A DNA stretch of 64,000 bases. Origin: JANMOK01 sp031415055. GTDB lineage: Bacteria; Pseudomonadota; Alphaproteobacteria; Rhodobacterales; Rhodobacteraceae. Positions 52,883-60,959 of this stretch are shown here, piece after piece. Both the position numbers and the translations under genes were made by a program. Each line of letters begins with the position of its first letter. Positions within the stretch are counted from its first letter, which is position 1. The notes beneath the pieces are model-generated. The model did not search any database. It saw only the letters and a list, made by a program, of their open reading frames with translations, and had not been told where the DNA came from. Where the stretch lies: assembly GCA_031415055.1 (NCBI GenBank), contig JANOQZ010000042.1, positions 1 to 64,000 of the forward strand. Reading direction: 5' to 3'.

Positions 52883-54133
52883 CTAGTTCTCGACACCCCG
52901 GTCCAGCGACCTTGTCTTGCGCAGGGCCGGGAACTGCCAAGCCCAAATTGCGGCAACGAATATTGAGCCAATGCCGCCAAACACCACCGCGCCCACCGGG
53001 CCGATCCAAGCACCCATCATGCCGGCCCGAAACTCGCCCAATTCGTTTGATGCCCCGACAAATACGTTGTTCACCGCGTTGACTCGACCCCGCACGTGGT
53101 CGGGCGTCCACAACTGCAATAGGATTTCGCGCACATAGACGCTGAACATGTCGGCTGCCCCGACAAGGGCCAAGGCGAGGATCGAAACCCAAGCGATCGT
53201 TGAAACGCCGAACATGGTGGTGAATATACCAAACAGGGCCACGGCGGCGAACATCACCAGTCCCGCATGATCTTTGATCGGATGCCCCGACAACCAGATT
53301 GCGGTCAAGACCGCGCCAATTCCCGGGGCCGCGCGCAACAGGCCCAAACCCCACGGGCCCAGCACCAGAACATCGCGGGCATAGACCGGCAATAGCGCGA
53401 CCGCACCACCAAGCAATACGGCGACCATATCCAGCGAAATCGCGCCTAGCACGATTTTTTCACTGAGGATATAGCGAAATCCCCCGAGGATATTGGCAAG
53501 AACGCCTCCGCCAATGCGCGGTCGCAGGGCGGGTTTGGGGATGGCAAAAGTGAATCCGCAGGCGATGGCCAATAGTGCGCCGGCGCTGCCATAGGCGATT
53601 TCCGGCGAGATACCGTATAACAACCCGCCAAACACCGGCCCGACGATGGTGCCGACTTGCCAGCAGGCGGTGGACCACGACACGGCATTGGCAAAATCGG
53701 CGGGCGGCACCGTCGAGACGATCAGCGAAGCAGACGCCGGACCGACAAAGGCACGGGCGATGCCGAGGGCGGTAAGAATCGTGAAAATCGCCAATGGCGA
53801 TGCCAACCCATAAAATGTCAGGGCCAAAAGACCGGCGGTGCAAAACGTCTCGATCACCTGCGCCAAGCCCATGACAACCCGGCGGCCGAACATATCCGCC
53901 GCCGCTCCGGTGACAAGGACCAACGCAAGTTGCGGCAGGAATTGGGTCAGGCCGATCAGCCCGAGGTCGAAAGGATCGCGCGTCAGGTCATAGACTTGCC
54001 AGCCGACGGCAACGCTGACGATCTGCACCGCCAATGTGTTGAGAAACTTTTGCACCCAATAGCGTTGGAACGACCTGTGCCGGAACGCGGCATAGCGGTC
54101 GGCGGGGGCCGAAGGGGTTGGGGACTGGGACAA
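52883..54133 (-). CDS. MFS transporter (EntS-like)
   Basis: The protein has 416 residues and 12 predicted helices. The N-terminal RHRSFQRYWVQKFLNTLAVQ followed by VGWQVYDLTRDPFDLGLIGL, and the loop GAAADMFGRRVVMG (motif A), place it in the DHA3/EntS-like branch of the major facilitator superfamily. It is probably an exporter; the substrate is unknown. It converges with the emfourin-like gene. The region upstream (54134-54317) leads into the tdh fragment. Confidence 0.88.
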   Translation of the reverse strand: MSQSPTPSAPADRYAAFRHRSFQRYWVQKFLNTLAVQIVSVAVGWQVYDLTRDPFDLGLIGLTQFLPQLALVLVTGAAADMFGRRVVMGLAQVIETFCTAGLLALTFYGLASPLAIFTILTALGIARAFVGPASASLIVSTVPPADFANAVSWSTACWQVGTIVGPVFGGLLYGISPEIAYGSAGALLAIACGFTFAIPKPALRPRIGGGVLANILGGFRYILSEKIVLGAISLDMVAVLLGGAVALLPVYARDVLVLGPWGLGLLRAAPGIGAVLTAIWLSGHPIKDHAGLVMFAAVALFGIFTTMFGVSTIAWVSILALALVGAADMFSVYVREILLQLWTPDHVRGRVNAVNNVFVGASNELGEFRAGMMGAWIGPVGAVVFGGIGSIFVAAIWAWQFPALRKTRSLDRGVEN

Positions 54134-54317
54134 AGCTTCGCCTGATCTGGTTTATTGATTGCGGCGCCAGCACGCTAGAGATTGCGCCGAAGATTGTCAC
54201 GGCGGGTTTGCGCGAAAAGTGAAACAATCTGGTGAAAAACCATTTCTTGCGCGGACGCCGCCCTTTGCCTTGAATTCGCGCCGGTGATCCCGGCAATATG
54301 CCCGCAGGTCGCCGCCC

Positions 54318-54617
54318 TCACCAATCCATCACCACCTTCCCCGCCCGCCCCTCGATCATCGCCGCGAACCCGCTCTCAAACGCATCTATCCCGATCCGGT
54401 GCGTTATCAGCGGTGACAGGTCGAGGCCGGTTTGCACGAAGGCGATCATTTTGTACCAGGTCTCGTACATCTCGCGGCCATAGATGCCTTTCAGGTTCAG
54501 CATCTTGAAGATGACCTTGTTCCAGTCGATCTCGAAACCGGTCGGGGCGATGCCGAGGATGGCGATCTTGCCGCCGTTGTTCATGGCATCGATCATGTCG
54601 CGGAAGGCGGGGGCGGA
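54318..54617 (-). pseudogene. Fragment of tdh, last ~100 codons only
   Basis: The 92 codons from MIDAMNNGGKIAILGIAPTG to KVVMDW-stop differ from the intact Tdh at 57160 at only two residues (Ser for Glu in FESGF, Arg for Lys in GRAGK), while the DNA differs at many silent sites. Homology continues a few codons upstream and ends at about 54617, where unrelated AT-rich DNA begins. On the other side it ends just past the stop codon. There is no 5' part and no start for a working enzyme. Confidence 0.92.
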
Positions 54618-54834
54618 AGGTCAATGGGGTGATTATCGCGGGCAAGTCGGTTCCACCGTAACGGCCACCGCTCCAAAAATTTCGAACGCTCCCTCGAAAA
54701 CGCCGTGGGCTGCCTCTAAATGGCCTCAGTCCAACTTAAGAACCGCGGCATTGCCAGCCCACGCAAAAGTTAGATATGTTTATGAGTCTGGCTCAAAATA
54801 ATCTACTGCTCATGGACAGAGGGGCAATCTCGCC
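54618..54834. other. Leader of the AT-rich cassette
   Basis: These 217 bases run from the break point in the tdh fragment to the start of the DHH gene. I see no gene in them. The promoter of the DHH gene should lie here; AGATATGTTTATGAG (54771-54785) is an AT-rich candidate region, but no clear -35/-10 pair can be assigned. No integrase, tRNA or obvious attachment site was found. Confidence 0.5.
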
Positions 54835-55944
54835 GTGTCGGAATCATATACATTCGCGGAAGCGTCTCCTGCTTGGAATTACTTTACCAGCCAACTCGCC
54901 GAACGGCTCGCGTGCATCCCACCAAGAAGCCGCTTGGCTATCCTCTTTGGGGCGGACGCCGATGGCTTCATTTCGTATCTATTTCTAAAAAAAATCCTGA
55001 CAGCGAGCGGTCACACTATCGCCCATGCCCAAAGCTTCCTGACCTACCAGTACTTATTCTCTGATTTCATCGAACAACGTGCCGAAGAATACGACACCAT
55101 TATCACTTTAGACATTCCAGTTATCCAAGAATTCCGCCGATTTGCAATACGGTATCCAGATGTTTCTCAGATTATCATAGATCATCATCTATTTCACAAC
55201 CGCTTGCCCGAGTCCGATCATCTATATTATTTCAACCATGTTTTCGAGAACATCGATATTGGCAGGCGCGCACCGGTTTGTCTACTGATGTACTCTCTTC
55301 TACAGCAGGTGGCCCCCACCAATAAATATGATGCCTTGATGCTCGCCGCTGGCCTTCAAGGTGATAGTGCGCTACATGATTATCCAGAATTGACAAGTTA
55401 TTTAGCCACAAATCAAGTGAAGGCGACCGACAAAAACCAACTTGAGACTGACCAAGGTTTGATAACTCGTGCGATTACTTCATCATTTCAGCTCACACCG
55501 AATGGTGCCCCTATTGACTGGATCGAGACTGCCTATTTATTAGGTACTATTTTGTCTACAACTAACACGAACAGGTTAAAGGAAACCGCAGCGCGCTTCG
55601 AAAGATCCGTCGGTCACGAATTTGCCAACGCATTGAAAACTGCAAATTGTGTCGGTGCTTTTCTATACTATAAACTAACTGGCCACGAATTTGTTTCAAA
55701 CATCGTTTGCCGCCGTCTCTCCAATGAGTTTCGGAAACTCATCTGCATTGTCGAATATGATGATGGCAACATTACACAATTTGAATTTAGAGCTGCCGAT
55801 CGCCAAGTTAATATTCCTAGCATACTGGCACAAAGTAAGGCAAACCAACACACTCTCAGTATTGGCGGTCATCCGACAGCATGCGGAGCTATCGTTGCGA
55901 AGAAAAACCGTAAAAGATTTTTGATGGCCATTGGGCTGAAGTGA
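54835..55944 (+). CDS. DHH/DHHA1-family phosphoesterase
   Basis: The protein has 369 residues and starts at a GTG with AGGGG upstream. All family motifs are present in order: LFGADADGF (Asp41, Asp43), TLDIP (Asp93), IIIDHHLFHN (116-118), LQGDS (Asp177) and the DHHA1 loop GGHPTACG (344-351). The fold is that of RecJ, NrnA and related Mn-dependent nucleases and cyclic-dinucleotide phosphodiesterases. The substrate cannot be told: ssDNA, nanoRNA and cyclic nucleotides are all possible. DNA is clearly more AT-rich than the neighbours. It is 9 bases before the toroid membrane protein, so the two form one operon. Confidence 0.85.
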   Translation: MSESYTFAEASPAWNYFTSQLAERLACIPPRSRLAILFGADADGFISYLFLKKILTASGHTIAHAQSFLTYQYLFSDFIEQRAEEYDTIITLDIPVIQEFRRFAIRYPDVSQIIIDHHLFHNRLPESDHLYYFNHVFENIDIGRRAPVCLLMYSLLQQVAPTNKYDALMLAAGLQGDSALHDYPELTSYLATNQVKATDKNQLETDQGLITRAITSSFQLTPNGAPIDWIETAYLLGTILSTTNTNRLKETAARFERSVGHEFANALKTANCVGAFLYYKLTGHEFVSNIVCRRLSNEFRKLICIVEYDDGNITQFEFRAADRQVNIPSILAQSKANQHTLSIGGHPTACGAIVAKKNRKRFLMAIGLK

Positions 55945-55953
55945 GATATTTCC

Positions 55954-57114
55954 ATGCATGAACAGTTGCGCTTTCTCTGCCTTCCCCAGAATCTTCCGAC
56001 ACCCTTGGATGAAACATCCACCAAGCGGATATCTAGAATTCGCCGATCTATTATTCGCAATCAGAACCGCGACGGCTCATTTGGCGGCAAGGGCCTATTG
56101 GAGCGGCAGGTTACTACGTCCCAAATTGTTCTCGCACTAAGCGCACTTGGGGATCATAGAGATGTTGCCAGAGTCCGCAAAGCCTTGAAATGGTTAGCGA
56201 AGGATAAAGTTATTAGCAGTGAATATTCCTACTGGTCCCTTGCGCCATTCAACTGCGTGGACGGATATGATGAGCAAGTAGACTTGCTATTTCGAAAAGC
56301 GAACGATTTAGCAGAGGCTGGTGTCAAACATCATGAGAACTCTCCACTTCCAAACTTTGTTTCGGAACAAGCCAATATTCTTGGAAAAGGTACTGAATTT
56401 ACCAAGAATGAACGCCTGCGCATTAGCGGGCTTATCGATTCGAAAAGTCAGCTGCAGAAGGAGGCAGCGCACGTTGTATCGCACACATTACTCGTGGGAG
56501 TAATATCGGACGTATGTAACGAAACCCACTTTGCTTCAATTTTAGAAATTCTTGTTTCAAAAGGAGAGGCGAATGGTGAGGCAATTCGATGGCCTGGAAA
56601 CATTGCATCGACGTGTTACATTTTAGTAAATCTTGTCATTACGAAATCACTATCGGAGACAACTTTATTTGATGAAATAATAGAGAGAGCATATGCCGCT
56701 ATTGTATATGCCGTCGACCACGGTGAAGTTTTAACAACACTGCCAGCTGGTGGGCAATTTGAAAAACCCGCTGTTTATACATTTGCTGTAGTTCTACGGG
56801 CGCTAGTGCGGTATTGGTCGCTAAAAAAGGGGTGGCGTAGAGTCAGTATAACAGGATTTGACTATGAATTATTAAGGAAGAAACAACTTGGAGCTATGAT
56901 TGGTATTTGCGGACTTCTGGCTATTATAGCGTGGTTCGTTGAACCTGCACTGGATGCGGTAAAGAATCTACTGGCGGTTAACCAAAACGGGTCTCCTGAC
57001 TATTGGGAGACGCTTGATCGAGTTGCTAATGTCCTTAGCATTATTGGCGAAGTCAGCATTGTTGCCGGTTTCATTGCAGCTGTAAGGTTTGCCTTTCTGT
57101 ATTTTAGAGTTTAA
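55954..57114 (+). CDS. Membrane protein with alpha/alpha-toroid (terpene-cyclase-like) domain
   Basis: The protein has 386 residues. Residues 25-85 read as a squalene-cyclase/prenyltransferase-type repeat: IRRSIIRNQNRDGSFGGKGL followed by TTSQIVLALSALGDHRDVAR, with the Q-x-x-D-G-S-F-G pattern. Residues 90-300 are helical, with a similar pattern near IRWPGNIASTCYILVNLV. There is no DxDD or other cyclase catalytic motif that I can see. Two membrane helices follow at about 311-330 and 357-383, with a short C-terminus. It may be a membrane effector or sensor working with the DHH protein. The family is not recognised. Confidence 0.7.
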   Translation: MHEQLRFLCLPQNLPTPLDETSTKRISRIRRSIIRNQNRDGSFGGKGLLERQVTTSQIVLALSALGDHRDVARVRKALKWLAKDKVISSEYSYWSLAPFNCVDGYDEQVDLLFRKANDLAEAGVKHHENSPLPNFVSEQANILGKGTEFTKNERLRISGLIDSKSQLQKEAAHVVSHTLLVGVISDVCNETHFASILEILVSKGEANGEAIRWPGNIASTCYILVNLVITKSLSETTLFDEIIERAYAAIVYAVDHGEVLTTLPAGGQFEKPAVYTFAVVLRALVRYWSLKKGWRRVSITGFDYELLRKKQLGAMIGICGLLAIIAWFVEPALDAVKNLLAVNQNGSPDYWETLDRVANVLSIIGEVSIVAGFIAAVRFAFLYFRV

Positions 57115-57159
57115 CGGTTAAAAATGTTGAGTCGTATCAGTCCATCGTGACCCATCCCC

Positions 57160-58194
57160 TCACCAATCCATCACCACCTTCCCCGCCTTCCCCTCGATCA
57201 TCGCGGCAAACCCCTCCTCAAACGCATCAATCCCGATCCGGTGGGTGATCAGGGGCGACAAATCCAGCCCGGTCTGCACGAAGGCGATCATCTTGTACCA
57301 GGTCTCGTACATCTCTCGCCCATAGATGCCTTTGAGGTTGAGCATCTTGAAGATGACCTTGTTCCAGTCGATCTCGAAACCGGTGGGGGCGATGCCGAGG
57401 ATGGCGATCTTGCCGCCGTTGTTCATGGCGTCGATCATGTCGCGGAAGGCGGGGGCGGCGCCGGACATTTCGAGGCCGACGTCGAAACCTTCGGTCATGC
57501 CGATGCGTTTCATCACATGGGTCAGTTTTTCGGTGGCGGCGTTGATGGTGTGGGCGATGCCCATGCTTCGGGCGAGGTCGAGGCGGATGGGGTTGACGTC
57601 GGTTATGACGACTTTGCGGGCGCCGGCGCGTTGGGCGACCAGCGCGGCCATGATGCCGATCGGGCCGGCGCCGGTGACCAGCACGTCTTCGCCGACCAGA
57701 TCGAAGGAAAGCGCGGTGTGGACGGCGTTGCCGAACGGGTCGAATATGGCGGCGATCTCGTCGGGGATGTCGTCGGGGATGGGCACGACGTTGCTTTCGG
57801 GGATGCAGAGATATTCGGCGAAGGAGCCGGGGCGGTGGACGCCGACGCCGAGGGTGTTGCGGCACAAATGCCCGCGTCCGGCGCGGCAGTTGCGGCAGGT
57901 GCCGCAGGTGATGTGGCCCTCGCCGGAGACGCGCTGGCCGATTTTGTAGCGGCTGGCGGCTTTGCCGGTATCGGCGATGGTGCCGACGAATTCGTGGCCG
58001 ACCACCATCGGCACCGGGATGGTTTTTTGCGCCCATTGGTCCCAGTTCCAGATATGCACATCGGTGCCGCAGATGGCGGATTTTTTCACCTTGATCAGCA
58101 CGTCGTTGGGGCCGGGTTCGGGGACGGGGACGGATTCCATCCACAGGCCGGGTTCGGGTTTGGATTTCACGAGGGCTTTCATCATGTTGGTCAT
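57160..58194 (-). CDS. tdh: L-threonine 3-dehydrogenase
   Basis: This zinc enzyme oxidises threonine to 2-amino-3-ketobutyrate. The 344-residue protein has the catalytic zinc region CGTDVHIWNWDQWAQ and GHEFVGTI, the structural zinc site CGTCRNCRAGRGHLC, and the NAD site VTGAGPIGIMAALVA. It overlaps kbl by four bases; together the two genes convert threonine to glycine and acetyl-CoA. A copy of its last 300 bases lies at 54318. Confidence 0.96.
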   Translation of the reverse strand: MTNMMKALVKSKPEPGLWMESVPVPEPGPNDVLIKVKKSAICGTDVHIWNWDQWAQKTIPVPMVVGHEFVGTIADTGKAASRYKIGQRVSGEGHITCGTCRNCRAGRGHLCRNTLGVGVHRPGSFAEYLCIPESNVVPIPDDIPDEIAAIFDPFGNAVHTALSFDLVGEDVLVTGAGPIGIMAALVAQRAGARKVVITDVNPIRLDLARSMGIAHTINAATEKLTHVMKRIGMTEGFDVGLEMSGAAPAFRDMIDAMNNGGKIAILGIAPTGFEIDWNKVIFKMLNLKGIYGREMYETWYKMIAFVQTGLDLSPLITHRIGIDAFEEGFAAMIEGKAGKVVMDW

Positions 58195-59372
58195 CGGATC
58201 ACTCCCAATTCGCGGCCGGTTTCGGCAAAGGCGGTGACGGCGCGGTCGATGTCCTGGGGACTGTGCGCGGCCGACATTTGCGTTCGGATGCGGGCTTGTC
58301 CCTGTGGGACGACCGGGAAGAAAAATCCGGTGACGTAGATGCCTTTGGTCAGCAATCGAGTGGCCATTTCCTGCGCCAAGGGCGCTTCGCCCAGCATGAC
58401 GGGGATGATCGGGTGATCGGCCCCGGCAAGGGTGAAACCGGCTTTGGTCATTTGGGAACGGAAACTGTGGGCGTTGGCGGTTAGTTTGGCGCGCAAATCG
58501 TCGCCGTTGCGGATCAGATCAAACACTTTAATCGAGGCGGCGGTGATGACCGGGGCGAGGGAGTTGGAGAACAGGTAGGGCCGCGAGCGTTGACGCAGCC
58601 AATCGATCACCGGCCGTTTGGCCACCGTATAGCCACCCATTGCCCCGCCGAGCGCCTTGCCGAGGGTACCGGTCATGATGTCGATGCGGCCTTCGACGGC
58701 GCAATGTTCGGGGCTGCCGCGGCCGTTTTTTCCCACAAATCCCACCGCGTGGCTGTCATCGACCATGACCATGGCGTTGTAGTGTTCCGCCAGATCGCAG
58801 ATGCCACGCAGATTGGCAATAATGCCGTCCATCGAGAATACTCCGTCGGTGGCGATCAGGCGGAATCGGGCGTCTTGGGTTTTCTTTAGCTCCTGCTCCA
58901 GTGCCGCCATGTCGTTGTTGGCGTAACGGTGGCGGCGGGCCTTGCACAGGCGAACCCCGTCGATGATCGAGGCGTGGTTGAGCGCGTCGGAGATGATGGC
59001 GTCTTCCTCGCTTAGCAACGTCTCGAACAGGCCGGTGTTGGCGTCGAAACACGAGGAGTACAGGATGGCGTCATCAAAGCCGAGGAAGTCGGCGATGGTG
59101 CTTTCCAGTTCCTTGTGGGTGCTTTGGGTGCCACAGATGAAGCGCACCGAAGCCATGCCGTAGCCGTAGGTTTGCAGGGCTTTTCGGGCAGTTTCGATCA
59201 GCTCGGGGGAATCGGCAAGGCCAAGGTAATTGTTGGCGCAGAAGTTGAGCACTTTTTGGCCTGCGACGGTAATCTCGCCAGATTGCGGCGAGGTGATGAT
59301 CCGTTCGGTCTTGTAGAGACCCGCCGATTTTAGCGCGGCAAGTTCGGTGGTGAGGTGTTGGGTGAAAGACAT
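58191..59372 (-). CDS. kbl: 2-amino-3-ketobutyrate CoA ligase
   Basis: This PLP enzyme cleaves 2-amino-3-ketobutyrate with CoA to glycine and acetyl-CoA. The 393-residue protein has VMVDDSHAVGFVGKNGRGSP and the PLP lysine in TGTLGKALGGAMGGY. The start at 59372 (MSFTQHLTTEL) has GGAGG seven bases upstream; the frame is open to 59396 without support. It forms an operon with tdh. Confidence 0.96.
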   Translation of the reverse strand: MSFTQHLTTELAALKSAGLYKTERIITSPQSGEITVAGQKVLNFCANNYLGLADSPELIETARKALQTYGYGMASVRFICGTQSTHKELESTIADFLGFDDAILYSSCFDANTGLFETLLSEEDAIISDALNHASIIDGVRLCKARRHRYANNDMAALEQELKKTQDARFRLIATDGVFSMDGIIANLRGICDLAEHYNAMVMVDDSHAVGFVGKNGRGSPEHCAVEGRIDIMTGTLGKALGGAMGGYTVAKRPVIDWLRQRSRPYLFSNSLAPVITAASIKVFDLIRNGDDLRAKLTANAHSFRSQMTKAGFTLAGADHPIIPVMLGEAPLAQEMATRLLTKGIYVTGFFFPVVPQGQARIRTQMSAAHSPQDIDRAVTAFAETGRELGVIR

Positions 59373-59451
59373 GGCCGCCTCCGAAATCAATCGCAAGCAA
59401 CTGTGAACCGACCGGCGCGGTCAGGCAATGGGGCAGTGCCTTATTGGCGAT

Positions 59452-60585
59452 TCAAGCGACCAATGCGACCATGCCGCCGGGCAGTCGGGTGACGAGGCCG
59501 CGCAGTTCAAGGTCCATCAATACTTCGCTGACTTGACGCGCCGCTGCGCCGGATTGGCGGATCAGCAGGTCTTCGTGGACCGGCGACGAGCCGACGAGCG
59601 AAAGTATTGCCCCTTCCGCCCCGTCAAAGCGCAACGGTGCGGATTGGATCGCTTTGGGTTTTTCGCGGGTGCTGGTTTGGCCGGTTAGGGCAGCATGAAT
59701 ATCATCGGCACCGCGCACCAAAATTGCGCCATCGCGGATCAACATATTGCAGCCACTGGCGCGGGCATCAAACGGGTGGCCGGGGACGGCCATGACTTCG
59801 CGGCCTTGGTCAAGCGCACAGCGGGCGGTGATCAAGCTGCCCGATTTCGCCGCGCCTTCGACCACGATCACGGCTTTCGCCAGACCCGAGATGATACGGT
59901 TGCGGCGGGGGAAGTCGCGGGCTTGCGGCTCCATGCCAATCGGGGCTTCCGACAGGCGCAAACCGTGTGCAGCGATTTCACCGGCGAGGGCGGAGTTTTC
60001 AGGGGGGTAGAGAATGTCTACTCCACCGGCCTGCACGGCGATGGTGCCAGTTGTCAGGCTGGCGGCATGCACGGCGCTGTCGATACCGCGGGCGAGGCCA
60101 GAGACCGTGACATAGCCAAGTTCGCCAAGTTCGCCCGCCAGCTTGCGGGCCATGCGCTGGCCGAGGGCGGAGGCATTGCGGGCCCCGACCAAGGCGATGC
60201 AGGGTTTGGTGGTGAGTGCAGGGTTGCCAAGCGCCCAAAGAACGGGCGGTGCATCCGGGATTTCGGTGAGGGCTGTTGGGTAGTCATCTGCGCCCAGACA
60301 CAGCAGCCTTGCGCCGATTTTGGCGGCGGCACGAAACTCGGATTCAACGATGCCGATTGGGCAAATTTCATAGGTCGAAACCCCGGCCCTTCGGGCGACT
60401 TCGGGCATGGCGGCGAGGGCGGCTTTGGCGGTGCCAAATTCATAAAGCAAACGGCGGAATGTCGTCGGGCCGACGCGGCGCGAGCGGATGAGACGCAGCC
60501 ACTCGAGACGGGTCGAATCGTCATGCGGGGCTGTTTCAGGGATAAAACAGGCAGCGTCTTCGGCGAGGAAGTATTGGTCATCCAT
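59452..60585 (-). CDS. dprA: DNA processing protein DprA
   Basis: DprA loads RecA on incoming single-stranded DNA in natural transformation. The 377-residue protein has the Rossmann-like core ALVGARNASALGQRMARKLA followed by VSGLARGIDSAVHAASL, and GRNRIISGLAKAVIVVEGAA in its variant RRNRIISGLAK. A C-terminal winged helix (DLLIRQSGAAARQVSEVLMD) ends the protein. The start at 60585 (MDDQYFLAEDA) is preferred; 60627 is an alternative. topA, its usual neighbour, lies 8.5 kb away. Confidence 0.93.
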   Translation of the reverse strand: MDDQYFLAEDAACFIPETAPHDDSTRLEWLRLIRSRRVGPTTFRRLLYEFGTAKAALAAMPEVARRAGVSTYEICPIGIVESEFRAAAKIGARLLCLGADDYPTALTEIPDAPPVLWALGNPALTTKPCIALVGARNASALGQRMARKLAGELGELGYVTVSGLARGIDSAVHAASLTTGTIAVQAGGVDILYPPENSALAGEIAAHGLRLSEAPIGMEPQARDFPRRNRIISGLAKAVIVVEGAAKSGSLITARCALDQGREVMAVPGHPFDARASGCNMLIRDGAILVRGADDIHAALTGQTSTREKPKAIQSAPLRFDGAEGAILSLVGSSPVHEDLLIRQSGAAARQVSEVLMDLELRGLVTRLPGGMVALVA

Positions 60586-60645
60586 CGGCGGAAGATGACG
60601 GGGATTGGTTAAGAGCGGGTGAATCACCCTTCTTTCGACAGCCCC

Positions 60646-60948
60646 TCAGGTGTTTGGTCCAAGATGCAATCCCCCGATCGGTTCCGTCACGATCTCGGAA
60701 CCCCAGTCGGCGACAAGCGGGATCAACATCGCTACGGACGCTTTGACGCCGGAGATTTCAAACGAAGCAGCGTGGTGGGCCTTCGATTGCCAGACCTCTG
60801 TCATGTAAAATGCGTCCGGATGGTCCGGATCCCGCGCGACAACAAACGACAGGCAACCGGGAAGCAGACCGACGTCTGTCAGCATCGAGGCCATTGCAGC
60901 GTCCCGTTGTCCGGGATGGGCAACAAAACGATTGATCAGTCCGTGCAT
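60646..60948 (-). CDS. Antibiotic biosynthesis monooxygenase (ABM) domain protein
   Basis: The protein has 100 residues and a ferredoxin-like dimeric alpha/beta-barrel fold typical of the ABM family. It begins MHGLINRFVAHPGQRDAAMA and has AFYMTEVWQSKAHHAASFE, the E-x-W segment of the family. It may be a quinol monooxygenase (YgiN-like); the substrate is unknown. It lies between tldD and dprA on the same strand. Confidence 0.85.
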   Translation of the reverse strand: MHGLINRFVAHPGQRDAAMASMLTDVGLLPGCLSFVVARDPDHPDAFYMTEVWQSKAHHAASFEISGVKASVAMLIPLVADWGSEIVTEPIGGLHLGPNT

Positions 60949-60959
60949 CGAAACACTCT

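Noticed and set aside
55954..57114. Active terpene cyclase or prenyltransferase
   Set aside because: The toroid-type repeat is visible, but no DxDD, DxxDD or zinc-ligand pattern could be found, and the C-terminal membrane helices do not fit those enzymes.
54618..57159. Transposon or prophage as carrier of the DHH cassette
   Set aside because: No transposase, integrase or phage gene is present, and no short terminal inverted repeats were seen. Only the long tdh-derived direct repeats flank it.
57241..58338. A 365-codon plus-strand frame antisense to tdh
   Set aside because: The protein is a Gly/Asp/Ala/Val-rich string without domains. The tdh motifs on the other strand explain the region.
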